DNA of 10,214 nt from Nitrososphaerales archaeon TH526 (GCA_014523665.1 JAATVR010000580.1:1-10214); one strand, 5' to 3'. Positions 1 to 7,467 are shown, numbered from the stretch's first letter. Translations and numbers: made by a program. The notes: generated by a model from the letters alone, not told the origin.

Positions 1-425
1 AAATTGTGATAAGGTCAAGGAAGATGTGTTGCCTCGGCTAACCTTACCTTGACCCCTGACGTATCCCAACTTACGCAGGGGATATTTCATAGTGAAGTCC
101 AGTTGTGGGGGTCCAAGGTAGAATTCCCTATACAAATTCCTAACTATCACGCGGAGGAGGAACATTCTCAATGCATTCGGACGTGTACATTCTGCAACAG
201 GTGGTTCATGCAAACATGTTACTATTTGAACTTGAGGTTCATGTTATTCTAATATTACATTGGTTTCATACACTATTTTCTCTCCCGATAATGTTCGAAC
301 GGTAACCATTTGTTGTCTTGCAGACGAAACATAGCTTTCAATTGTTAGGAATGATAAATGGTTTGAGAGCTGTAATTATGCCAATCACCTTGACATAGGT
401 TTAGATGTATGCCTCATGAATAGAT
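1..425. other. Intergenic stretch, no convincing gene
   Basis: No conserved protein is recognisable here. An 8-base inverted repeat, GGTCAAGG at 13-20 and CCTTGACC at 47-54, encloses a 26-base loop. A strong Shine-Dalgarno-like GGAGGAGG at 153-160 stands ten bases before an ATG at 171 that opens a 44-codon frame to 305; its product is rich in His, Leu and Phe and resembles no family I know. On the minus strand, 375 down to 244 is open for 43 codons and reads like protein, but its only start is an ATG at 309. These could be remnants; neither deserves a gene call. Confidence 0.5.
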
Positions 426-2108
426 ATGATGCCCATTGGGGGTGCTGAACTTCTAATTAGATGCCTTGAAGCTGAAGGAGTGGAATACATTTTTGGTTTG
501 CCAGGCGAAGAGACCGCTGACCTTATGATATCTATGCTAGATTCCACTGCTAAATTCATTTTGACACGCCATGAACAATCGGCTGCTTTTATGGCAGATG
601 TATATGGAAGGCTAACAGGAAAAGTTGGTGTGTGTCTTGCCACGCTAGGACCAGGAGCTACTAATCTGACGACCGGAATAGCGAGCGCGAATATGGATAG
701 ATCTAGGGTATTGGCAATTACTGGACAAATTGATTCCAACATGCTGCACAAGGAATCACATCAGAATATGGATGTAATTACCATGTTCAAACCTATAACA
801 AAATGGAATCAATCAATCCGAAATGGAGACAATATCCCAGAAATCGTTAGAAGGGCGTTCAAAATAGCAAATGAGGAGAAGGCAGGAGCTACACATATTG
901 AATTACCCCAGGATGTGGCGAAGCAGCAATCGTCTATAATGCCAATTCAAAAGCAGGGGAGAGACGTTCTACGCTCAAATCCCAATAAATTAGTCATCGA
1001 CAAGGCTGTTAAATTAATTCTCAAATCTAGAAAACGATTAATTCTTGTTGGCAATGGTTGTATTAGAGGCAATGCGAGTATCCATATAAGAAAGTTCGTT
1101 GAAAGGACAGGAATATGCTCTGTCAATACGTTTATGGCAAAGGGTGTGATTTCTGATAAATGGCATAGACATCTTAGAACTATTGGAATTAAGAATGCAG
1201 ACCATGCATTGATAGCAATGAAAGATGCTGACTTGGTGATTGCAATCGGTTACGACCTGGTCGAATATAACCCGAAATTCTGGAATGGTGATTTCTCTAA
1301 GAGAATCATCCACATCGATTTTACGCCTGCGGAGGTAGATACGTACTATTCTCCTGATGTCGAGATTGCGGCTGATATAGAATTAACAATTAATGCAATC
1401 CTAACACAGTTGCAAGGAGGCAGAGCTGTTGGCAATAATTCTTCAAACTGCTTTTTGGAAAAGAAGATGTCAAGAAAATATAAGAGAATCAAAAATGAAA
1501 TCGTTGAACGGGCGTACCAGTATGCAGAAGATTCTGAATATCCTATAAAGCCAGAGAGGCTGATCACCGATGTTAGAAAATTAGTCGATGACTATGATAT
1601 CCTTATTTCTGACGTAGGGGCTCACAAACTCTGGATTGCAAAAATCTATGAGACGTTTCATCCAAATACATGCTTAATATCAAATGGATTCGCTTCAATG
1701 GGTTTCGCCCTCCCTGGTGCAATTGCAGCTCAACTTGCCTTTCCACATAGGAAAATCGTCGTAATGTGCGGTGATGGGGGCTTTCTTATGAATGTCCAAG
1801 AGCTTGAAACTGCCGTGCGGCTTAGATTGCCCCTGATCGTAGTAATCTGGTGTGATCGGGAATACGGCGTAATATCATTGAAGCAAATTGAAGAATTTGG
1901 AAAGAAGGCTTTCACCGAGTTTAATAATCCGGATTTCGTAAAATTGGCACACAGCTTTGGTGCTATTGGTTACGAAGCTCGATCGGTGAGAGAATTTTCA
2001 TACTTTTTCAAAAAAGCTAAAATGTCAAAACATATACCTGTCATTATTTCAGTGGATGTGGATTATTCCAGAAATAGAATATTGCTTAATGATGATTTTT
2101 TGGAATAA
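426..2108 (+). CDS. Acetolactate synthase-like thiamine-diphosphate enzyme (AlsS type)
   Basis: This 560-residue protein belongs to the thiamine-diphosphate (ThDP) family that joins two pyruvates into 2-acetolactate. The N-terminal pyrimidine-binding domain (about 1-170) carries the catalytic glutamate E50 in TRHEQSAAFMADVYGRLTG and the LGPGATN loop at 74-80. The middle domain (about 185-330) has IGYDLVEYNPKFWN (274-287), where FAD-dependent anabolic enzymes have an RFDDR-type motif; this and the overall pattern match catabolic, FAD-free AlsS. The C-terminal ThDP-binding domain (about 375-545) has GDG at 449-451, followed 27 residues after D450 by D477, as in AlsS. The usual Asn before it is Cys476. 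No regulatory small subunit (ilvN) or acetolactate decarboxylase gene lies nearby, so pathway assignment (branched-chain amino acids or acetoin) is open. Length is normal. The start is one of two adjacent ATGs (426 or 429); there is no Shine-Dalgarno. TTTAGATG at 400-407 is a weak TATA candidate. Family is sure, exact substrate is not. Confidence 0.9.
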   Translation: MMPIGGAELLIRCLEAEGVEYIFGLPGEETADLMISMLDSTAKFILTRHEQSAAFMADVYGRLTGKVGVCLATLGPGATNLTTGIASANMDRSRVLAITGQIDSNMLHKESHQNMDVITMFKPITKWNQSIRNGDNIPEIVRRAFKIANEEKAGATHIELPQDVAKQQSSIMPIQKQGRDVLRSNPNKLVIDKAVKLILKSRKRLILVGNGCIRGNASIHIRKFVERTGICSVNTFMAKGVISDKWHRHLRTIGIKNADHALIAMKDADLVIAIGYDLVEYNPKFWNGDFSKRIIHIDFTPAEVDTYYSPDVEIAADIELTINAILTQLQGGRAVGNNSSNCFLEKKMSRKYKRIKNEIVERAYQYAEDSEYPIKPERLITDVRKLVDDYDILISDVGAHKLWIAKIYETFHPNTCLISNGFASMGFALPGAIAAQLAFPHRKIVVMCGDGGFLMNVQELETAVRLRLPLIVVIWCDREYGVISLKQIEEFGKKAFTEFNNPDFVKLAHSFGAIGYEARSVREFSYFFKKAKMSKHIPVIISVDVDYSRNRILLNDDFLE

Positions 2109-2150
2109 TCTCTGAAGAGTAAGGATTAGTCGTTTACTTCGACCTGAGAC

Positions 2151-2324
2151 CTACACTTCATTCATACCTGGGAGTGTTTTGTGTGTGTTCTTATGGACGC
2201 AACTTTGAAGTATGTGCATAATGTTAGTGAGTTCTTTATGAAATGATGTTGGTACTATTAACAGAGCTCCACATTCCGAATAGCTAATCCATTCAAACTC
2301 TTCATTGTGCAGTGTTTCAAATCC
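2151..2324 (-). pseudogene. Protein-like minus-strand remnant without a start codon
   Basis: The minus strand is open for 57 codons from 2324 to the TAG at 2151-2153, bounded upstream by TGA at 2325-2327. The translation has the balanced composition of a real protein: it begins GFETLHNEEFEWISYSECG, continues with ALLIVPTSFHKELTNIMHI and ends with LPGMNEV. No ATG, GTG or TTG precedes the late Met at 2217-2219, so as it stands the frame cannot be translated as a whole. Either the N-terminus is lost or a frameshift near 2325 joins it to one of the other frames. I do not recognise the family. It ends 43 bases downstream of the convergent acetolactate synthase gene. The coding nature is inferred from composition only. 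Confidence 0.3.
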
Positions 2325-2635
2325 TCATTATTCTTCGTAAGTGTAAGCTAAATCGTGACACATACTAGAAGCAGGGAGGACCATAATGCGTTTGCATTGA
2401 ATAATATTTTTTGAGTCAGCTCTCCTGGTCTGCTTCCATCCACCTAACAAATGATTACACAATTTTGCTGGTCAGCTCATTCCGTTTTATCATGATAAGA
2501 GAATGCGCTGTAACTTTTTTTACGGTTTTTGATCTTATTTTATCATCCCCAAGCAAGGCTCATATTCTTTAAGTAAACCATTAGGCAATATGGTAATGTA
2601 ACTTTCTTGTGTTTGTCTTTCACACAAGGAAGCAA

Positions 2636-2900
2636 ATGGCAAAAGGGAATGCAATCGGCATCAAAACACGAAAGACCCTTGATCTTGCAGAATTTTTTCC
2701 AGAGGCCTTTAAGATTTCTTTTTTTGAGTTAAAAAAGTTCACACAGACGAAGTTAAAACGGGGAGTTAAATCCCGCAATTGAAATCTATCAGCCCCACAT
2801 TCTGATAAAATTATATCAACGTCGGATGGAGATATTACATGAAATGAAATATAAGACAGAATTGTCTGTCTACAAGGCCGCTCGACACTTTGGGCCATAA
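2636..2900 (+). pseudogene. Small gene split by a +1 frameshift; possible helix-turn-helix tail
   Basis: An ATG at 2636, four bases after an AAGGAAG ribosome-binding site (2626-2632), opens a 48-codon frame ending at 2782. From 2757 the next frame is open to the TAA at 2898-2900 and reads just as well: GELNPAIEIYQPHILIKLYQ, then RRMEILHEMKYKTELSVYKA and ARHFGP. Removing one A from the AAAA run at 2755-2758 fuses both into an 87-residue basic protein. The end (LSVYKAARHFG) resembles the first helices of transposase or psq-type helix-turn-helix domains. After the stop the same frame continues with ISYVIMGFAVLKGRL, which would suit the missing recognition helix, so the C-terminus may also be disrupted. 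A TATA-like TTTAAGTA lies at 2569-2576. The family is unknown. The frameshift may be decay or a homopolymer sequencing error. Confidence 0.37.
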
Positions 2901-3006
2901 CACGTGAAAACTTCGGGAATATCTTACGTGATTATGGGTTTTGCAGTACTGAAGGGTCGTCTCAATCATCTTCTTGCAAGTCTAGCATCTATCCAAAGTT
3001 TACCCT

Positions 3007-3234
3007 ATGAGGAATATTCTTTTAACTCTTGGATATGTGCAACTTAATAGTCAGATGTCAAGAGGCATAAATGCTAAGCACAAAATAATCTTTGCCTTAA
3101 TGGTGATTACTACTGTACTTCTGATTGTTTGGGCAATGTACGTGAATTATAGATATGTAGCAGATGAAAAGAACGCAACTATAATGGCAGACTTGATACT
3201 GTATGGATGGAGATTAACAATACAGGCCACATGA
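3007..3234 (+). CDS. Possible small single-pass membrane protein
   Basis: The frame gives 75 residues from the ATG at 3007, or 59 from the in-frame ATG at 3055. The shorter form is more natural: a short basic N-terminus (MSRGINAKHK) leads directly into one hydrophobic helix, IIFALMVITTVLLIVWAMYV, followed by an aromatic and charged exposed tail of about 30 residues. That arrangement predicts one membrane helix with the basic end inside. No Shine-Dalgarno precedes either ATG, and the only promoter-like sequence (TTTTAACT, near 3020) is weak. The gene is convergent with the HtrA gene, 250 bases away. I recognise no family. It could be a chance frame, but the clean membrane segment argues for a real small protein. 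Confidence 0.4.
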   Translation: MRNILLTLGYVQLNSQMSRGINAKHKIIFALMVITTVLLIVWAMYVNYRYVADEKNATIMADLILYGWRLTIQAT

Positions 3235-3340
3235 TCAATAATGGTAATTTCTCCTGAGCACTATTTTAGGGTGTATTATTTAATTACATAAAATTGAGAA
3301 TTCTTCACCCTTTAGACAAGTTGGATATTAATTGCAACTC

Positions 3341-3355
3341 AAAAAATTAAAAAAA
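3341..3355 (-). terminator. T-rich tracts downstream of the HtrA gene
   Basis: On the minus strand this reads seven T, two A, six T, about 130 bases after the HtrA stop. Archaeal RNA polymerase terminates at such T-runs without a hairpin. The distance is long, so the assignment is tentative. Confidence 0.3.
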
Positions 3356-3484
3356 TAGCCGAACCAATCTTAGATGGAACGTTATTCAACTATTTAACAT
3401 CCATTCCCTTCTGCATCTCACTCCAATAGAGTCTGGATATACCTATTTCCAACGTTGTTATCGAAGTCAATTAATCCATAACAC

Positions 3485-5185
3485 TTACCTACCAAATAAC
3501 TGATCACACACCTCCTTGCCAGCACCTTCAATGCATTGGTTGTACATGTCACCGAATGGATCGCTGCCGAAAGGCTCTTCTTGAGAAAATGGTAACTGTG
3601 GTAACTGGCCAAGAGGTGCCTGTTCACTTTGAATCTTTCCTAAAGTCAATGGGACCGTGATCTGTTGGCCGTCTCTGATAACCTGAATCTGTACGGTGTC
3701 CCCAACTTTTTTTGAGTCCAAGTATGATTGGATATCCTTGAGTGTGTTAACGTCTATTTCATCTATCCCAACAACGATATCTCCACCAAGATTGAAATCA
3801 CTACCATTAATGTTGGCAACTTTGTATCCCCCTTTGATCCCAGCTATATCTGCTGGTCCGCCTGAGATTATGTCTTCTACAAGGAAGCCTTTCTGTGATT
3901 CTGTTAGATTCATTCTTTCGGCCAATTCTGGTGTCATATTAATACCGTTTATTCCCAAAGCGGGTCTCTGTTGTTTCTGATCTGCTCCTTGGTTTGGTTG
4001 CAACTTGGCTTCAGCTCCCTGCGTCGGTCTAGCGGCAAGTATCATATCGATATGCTGAGTTTTTCCATCTCTGACAACCGATAAATCAATATTGTCACCA
4101 ACTACCTTTTGCTCTTCTAGGTAAGAAAGCAGATCTTCCATTGCTCTAACACTCTGATTATCGACTGCAACGATTACATCTCCTCCCAATCTAATATCAT
4201 GTCCATCCACCGATGTAAGTACATCTCCCCCTCGTAGTCCAGCTTTGTCAGCAGGACTGTCCGCTGTGATGTCTGCTACAAGAATTCCCTTTGTATCATT
4301 CATGTGAGTTGCATTTGAGATTTCAGGAGATAATGTAATTCCGGATATACCCATATATGGATGCTCATAAGAACCGTTTTTCAATAGAGATGATGCTACT
4401 TTTTGAACCATATTTGATGGAATTGCGAATCCCACTCCTGCATATACTCCTGTGTTCGAGAAAATTGCTGTGTTCATACCCACCAGTTCTCCCCTATTAT
4501 TAAGTAACGGCCCACCTGAGTTACCTGGATTTATAGCTGCGTCTGTCTGAATTATGTTTGATATTGAATATCCCGTGATGTCATTTGGCAAAACTCGTCC
4601 CATCTGGCTTACGACCCCAGAGGTCAGTGTTCCACTGAGACCGAATGGATTACCAATTGCAATAACTTGTTCCCCTACTTGTAAGGCTGAGGAATTTGCA
4701 GCCTTTAGCGGCGGAATATGCTTCTGAAAACCGTCATCAGTTATTTGCAACACGGCAATGTCCGAGTAAGGATCTTTCCCAATTACTTTAGCTGAATAGG
4801 AGTCTCCATCTACAAATGTAACCTCAACACTATTAGGGTCAGAAATTACATGATAGTTGGTGATGATGTGTCCGTCCTGATCGTATACAAACCCTGAAGC
4901 TAGCGCAACGTTATTCTGAGGAATTTGCTCCCCATTTCTTATCACAAGGCTATTGCTCGTAGGACTTGAACTTGTTATTTGAACAACAGAATTTTCGGTC
5001 TTGTTAAAGATTTTTGGTAACGTCAAGGCCTCTGAAGATGATATTGATGACGACAATGAATTAGGGCTGACATCGCTGCTTGAGTTATCATTTGATAGTT
5101 GGGCCATTGCTTGTAGTGAGGCTATACCGAAGAACAGAGAGGTTGCCAGGATGGCTAATACGAAAATCCAAATATGATTGGGCAT
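3485..5185 (-). CDS. htrA: Secreted HtrA/Deg-family serine protease with two PDZ domains
   Basis: This 566-residue trypsin-like (S1C) protease is exported or membrane-anchored, and its family degrades or refolds damaged envelope proteins. Residues 5-27 form a hydrophobic signal peptide or anchor, followed by a Ser-rich linker (31-52). The protease domain (about 55-270) has the full triad: H112 in TNYHVIS, D142 in SDIAVLQ and S223 in NPGNSGGPL. PDZ1 spans about 276-385 and PDZ2 about 408-516, separated by a Gln-rich linker (390-407). Both PDZ domains share an inserted LGGDxxV segment before the second strand, suggesting internal duplication. The tail (517-566) is Pro/Gln-rich and ends with the only two cysteines, C551 and C560, which could form a disulfide outside the cell. 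A TATA box 28 bases before the ATG implies a leaderless mRNA. The gene is a single transcription unit, convergent with the preceding small membrane gene. Confidence 0.95.
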   Translation of the reverse strand: MPNHIWIFVLAILATSLFFGIASLQAMAQLSNDNSSSDVSPNSLSSSISSSEALTLPKIFNKTENSVVQITSSSPTSNSLVIRNGEQIPQNNVALASGFVYDQDGHIITNYHVISDPNSVEVTFVDGDSYSAKVIGKDPYSDIAVLQITDDGFQKHIPPLKAANSSALQVGEQVIAIGNPFGLSGTLTSGVVSQMGRVLPNDITGYSISNIIQTDAAINPGNSGGPLLNNRGELVGMNTAIFSNTGVYAGVGFAIPSNMVQKVASSLLKNGSYEHPYMGISGITLSPEISNATHMNDTKGILVADITADSPADKAGLRGGDVLTSVDGHDIRLGGDVIVAVDNQSVRAMEDLLSYLEEQKVVGDNIDLSVVRDGKTQHIDMILAARPTQGAEAKLQPNQGADQKQQRPALGINGINMTPELAERMNLTESQKGFLVEDIISGGPADIAGIKGGYKVANINGSDFNLGGDIVVGIDEIDVNTLKDIQSYLDSKKVGDTVQIQVIRDGQQITVPLTLGKIQSEQAPLGQLPQLPFSQEEPFGSDPFGDMYNQCIEGAGKEVCDQLFGR

Positions 5186-5208
5186 GAGAAAGAAGTAAAT
5201 TGTTCTGT

Positions 5209-5217
5209 TATTTATAT
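5209..5217 (-). promoter_or_regulatory. TATA box of the HtrA gene
   Basis: The minus strand reads ATATAAATA, centred 28 bases before the ATG at 5185. This is the standard archaeal TATA position for a transcript that starts within a few bases of the start codon. There is no Shine-Dalgarno, which fits leaderless translation. Confidence 0.7.
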
Positions 5218-5225
5218 GTTGACAA

Positions 5226-5235
5226 TTATGTCATA
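5226..5235 (-). promoter_or_regulatory. TATGACATAA motif next to the HtrA TATA box
   Basis: Eight bases upstream of the HtrA TATA box the minus strand reads TATGACATAA, inside the imperfect palindrome TTATG-T-CATAA (5226-5236). An identical 10-mer lies at 5438-5447 on the plus strand. The position suits an activator or repressor site; the role is inferred. Confidence 0.3.
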
Positions 5236-5437
5236 AAATCGGTGTCTCAATGTCAATTTGATGTGGAACAAACACAGCTTCTTTTGAACATGAAAAGCTG
5301 TTTTATCGGATTGCGTATCGTTCTTTTCGTATACTGAGTCAGTTAGTTACCTGATCTAGAGTACAAACCTGAAACAATAGTCGGCAGCGTTTTCCATGCA
5401 TATCAAAATAGGAACCACTAATTTCTAACGCAAATTA

Positions 5438-5447
5438 TATGACATAA
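5438..5447 (+). repeat. Second copy of TATGACATAA, opposite orientation
   Basis: This is an exact match to the reverse complement of 5226-5235. AT-rich 10-mers recur by chance, so this is only a candidate distal site. Confidence 0.2.
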
Positions 5448-5640
5448 AATTCGAAAAATCCAGATACCTGCTTATTTAGCCCGATGGCCATTGGTGGAAT
5501 CACTACTATCCCTCTCAGTTATTTTCCGGAATTACATACGTCTAGGCAAATACTTGGGGCACTTTAGAAAACTGAAGTTGCAAACAAATGACAATCAATG
5601 TATGAATCAGAAAGGAATATACAAATGGAAATTAGTTGAG

Positions 5641-5646
5641 AAAAAA
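5641..5646 (-). terminator. T-run terminator of the NnrS gene
   Basis: The minus strand carries six T beginning 14 bases after the NnrS stop codon, a typical archaeal termination signal. Confidence 0.4.
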
Positions 5647-5659
5647 TTCATTGAGGTAT

Positions 5660-7012
5660 CTATTTCATTGATCTATGCAAGGTAATGACGAACACTATCA
5701 TTGCAATTACTACAAACCAGCTCGACAAGCCTAGTGAAATGCTCAGTATTTTCATTGTTGGTAACGATGTAGATTGAGAAACAAGGTTAGAGACGGAATT
5801 TCCCTGAGCTATAATGATGTCCCCCACTGCACGAAGGCCTAGTGACGAGACGATGAGTAATAGGGGAATCCTATTAAGGTTAGTAAATTGGATTGTTTTC
5901 CCAGTGATTGGCGGTAGCATAAGGGGTAAATATAGCGAAATGGTAGTGCCGATAAACCCTATCGCAATTGTATGTACTGCAAGGTCATATAATGCAAAGC
6001 GATATGTTTCACGATCCTGTCCATATGAAATACCAAACAAAATTGAAATAAAAATGCCGAGCAAGAGTAGAAAAAATGAAATCTTCACATGTAGTACTGT
6101 AAGATTATATCTGATCTTCTTTTCTCCTTTGATAAGCCGGATGATCTCTGAATTGTCGAATCCACAAAATGCATAAATTGAGAGTGTAAATGTGATAACC
6201 GATGTGAAAAATATTATGTTAAAGATAGATTGGAGGGCCGGTATTTGTGTTTCAAACATCATAGAAAGAAAACCTATGATCACGCAGCTCAAAGTTAGAA
6301 TAAATGAGGAAAGGCCAATGATACTTCGTGGTCTGATGAATCCAAGAAATGACGGAAGCGTCTTGTATTCAATTCCAAATATCATGACTATTGGAAACAG
6401 TAACCACAATTCGATGTGAGTTAACGAGTCGCCAGCAGCCGTTATTCTTGGCGCTGCCGTATCTTCCTTCGAATACACTATACCTGACATCTGTGAAAGC
6501 TCGAAGATATTCATAATTAGCAATGTGACGACAGATAACGCAATAAAATAGTCTGAAACTCTCAACCGTTTTGGCCTAATCTTCAGAGTTAAGAAAATAA
6601 TAGTTACAAAGATAACTATACCCGAAACTCTTAAGGTTGTGATCACTATTAGCGTAAAAGAAATTTTATCAGCAAATATTGAGGTTTGGAGTAACGTTAC
6701 TATCTCAATGATTAGAGAGGCTAACACTATGAAAAAAGATAGGTAAGCGTACTTTACAAAAGGAAGGGATACGTTTCTAAATCTTGGCACTATCATGTAA
6801 CCAACACCCATTATGAGTAAAGTTAGAAACCCGTCAATCTGAAGTATCTTGTGTTGCTGGAATAATTGACCAAACCATTGAGGCACACCGATATTGAAAA
6901 TTGTCATCATCCATACTGCTCCTATGAACGAACCTGTAAATAGAACAATTACGGCTGCAACAATGAACGGTTTGCTCACATAGCTGGGTTTGATGGTGTT
7001 GATGTTTGCCAA
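5660..7012 (-). CDS. nnrS: NnrS-family 12-helix membrane protein
   Basis: This 450-residue integral membrane protein has about twelve hydrophobic segments (roughly 16-38, 58-76, 86-108, 118-144, 155-171, 200-216, 231-252, 262-283, 309-329, 341-364, 383-402 and 422-444). NnrS proteins are haem/copper membrane proteins linked in bacteria to nitric oxide and nitrosative stress; their reaction is not settled. The family signature is clearest in helix 10, AVHTIAIGFIGTTISLYLPL, matching the HALTxGxIGT pattern. THIELWLLFP (198-207) and QHKILQIDGF (53-62) supply further histidines. Candidate metal ligands are H54, H199, H308 and H347. The start is TTG at 7012; no ATG, GTG or TTG lies further upstream in frame before a stop, and the next Met residues fall inside the first helix. 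It has its own promoter. In an ammonia oxidiser, which makes NO, a role in NO tolerance is plausible but inferred. Confidence 0.85.
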   Translation of the reverse strand: MANINTIKPSYVSKPFIVAAVIVLFTGSFIGAVWMMTIFNIGVPQWFGQLFQQHKILQIDGFLTLLIMGVGYMIVPRFRNVSLPFVKYAYLSFFIVLASLIIEIVTLLQTSIFADKISFTLIVITTLRVSGIVIFVTIIFLTLKIRPKRLRVSDYFIALSVVTLLIMNIFELSQMSGIVYSKEDTAAPRITAAGDSLTHIELWLLFPIVMIFGIEYKTLPSFLGFIRPRSIIGLSSFILTLSCVIIGFLSMMFETQIPALQSIFNIIFFTSVITFTLSIYAFCGFDNSEIIRLIKGEKKIRYNLTVLHVKISFFLLLLGIFISILFGISYGQDRETYRFALYDLAVHTIAIGFIGTTISLYLPLMLPPITGKTIQFTNLNRIPLLLIVSSLGLRAVGDIIIAQGNSVSNLVSQSTSLPTMKILSISLGLSSWFVVIAMIVFVITLHRSMK

Positions 7013-7046
7013 AAAAAGTACAGTATTTTTTGGTAGTTCTAGGGCC

Positions 7047-7056
7047 TATTTAAAAT
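7047..7056 (-). promoter_or_regulatory. TATA box of the NnrS gene
   Basis: The minus strand reads ATTTTAAATA, centred about 40 bases before the TTG start. Transcription would begin near 7026, giving a leader of about 14 bases that lacks a Shine-Dalgarno. Confidence 0.5.
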
Positions 7057-7345
7057 TACATAAAACAAAGGAGCTCACAATTTCTTTATGAGACTATCAT
7101 AGTCAGATGGGTCTGAATGTAAAGTCCTAGTACCATTTGTCATTACTCAGATAGAAGTGAGTACTGAATGCTGTTTCCTACGATAATACGGAATGACATG
7201 GACAACACAATGATTAGAGGGACCTCAGGGCAGTGTGTAGTATCATAAAGTGAGAAATCTGTTGTAGCACGCGAATGGGTAAATCTAGTACTGATACAGT
7301 TAAACTGGAGAGAGAGGGATACCGAAGCTCAAGGAAAGAAGCAAG

Positions 7346-7360
7346 AAGCGATTCTCGCTT
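7346..7360 (-). terminator. Hairpin after the 33-codon minus-strand frame
   Basis: AAGCGA and TCGCTT form a perfect 6-base stem around a 3-base loop. It begins five bases after the stop of the minus-strand frame and is followed by a T/C-rich run, so it may mark or protect a 3' end. Confidence 0.35.
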
Positions 7361-7365
7361 GAACC

Positions 7366-7467
7366 CTATCTACTTTTTAGCACTTCTATAGTTAAAACCG
7401 GTCGACTATGTTTGTCGAAATCATTCAGGTAAATTTTTTCAGTACCACGGATTGTTTTACCCTTCAA
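7366..7467 (-). CDS. Small frame or C-terminal gene remnant (33 residues)
   Basis: The minus strand encodes LKGKTIRGTEKIYLNDFDKH followed by SRPVLTIEVLKSR and a TAG stop. The alternation of charged and hydrophobic residues looks like a folded beta-rich segment rather than noise. The only available start is TTG at 7467; upstream the frame is open for six more codons (EGAITS) to a TAG at 7486-7488. A Shine-Dalgarno-like GGAAGGAG lies 11 bases before the TTG. A neighbouring frame starting with ATG at 7519 (MLAPRIQLLYLG) would join it if one G were removed near 7485, giving about 50 residues. So this may be a tiny gene, or the 3' part of a frameshifted one. It lies 100 bases downstream of the 82-residue gene on the same strand. 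The family is unknown. Confidence 0.38.
   Translation of the reverse strand: MKGKTIRGTEKIYLNDFDKHSRPVLTIEVLKSR

Larger units (their letters stand above)
2109..3006. other. Long gap with gene remnants and small dyads
   Basis: About 900 bases carry no long plus-strand gene. They hold a minus-strand protein-like frame without a start (2151-2324), a split plus-strand gene (2636-2900), and a partly paired element at 2368-2436. There GAAGCA (2368-2373) can pair with TGCTTC (2431-2436) and GACCA (2379-2383) with TGGTC (2426-2430). Inside it, GGGAGGA at 2374-2380 is a good ribosome-binding site five bases before an ATG that opens only a four-codon frame (MRLH). T-runs occur at 2406-2411 and 2515-2521. 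The minus-strand 92-codon frame at 2620-2898 is judged the antisense shadow of the split gene. Confidence 0.5.
5186..5659. other. HtrA upstream region and NnrS downstream region
   Basis: The first 60 bases are the HtrA promoter. A 7-base inverted repeat, ACAGCTT (5274-5280) and AAGCTGT (5295-5301), encloses 14 bases and is followed on the plus strand by TTTT. The 10-base motif TATGACATAA occurs twice, in opposite orientations. A plus-strand frame with a TTG start at 5491 runs 64 codons into the end of the NnrS gene, but it has no ribosome-binding site or family resemblance, so I do not call it. Confidence 0.5.

Noticed and set aside
49..252. Plus-strand 67-codon frame starting with TTG
   Set aside because: Composition is irregular, there is no ribosome-binding site at the TTG and no recognisable domain; the CxxC it contains has no supporting context.
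285..305. TTCGAAC-like T-loop sequence suggesting a tRNA
   Set aside because: No acceptor, D or anticodon stems can be built around it; no tRNA was found elsewhere either.
2620..2898. Minus-strand 92-codon frame
   Set aside because: Rich in Phe, Cys and Ser in the manner of an antisense shadow; the opposite strand gives a better protein once one base is removed.
2930..3044. Continuation of the split plus-strand gene past its stop (ISYVIMGFAVLKGRL)
   Set aside because: It would need an in-frame insertion containing a stop; suggestive of a lost recognition helix but too speculative to annotate.
5491..5685. Plus-strand 64-codon frame with TTG start
   Set aside because: It overlaps the end of the NnrS gene, has no ribosome-binding site and looks like no protein family.
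7275..7391. Plus-strand 38-codon frame from an ATG at 7275
   Set aside because: Hydrophilic but low complexity, no ribosome-binding site, and its end overlaps the more convincing minus-strand frame.
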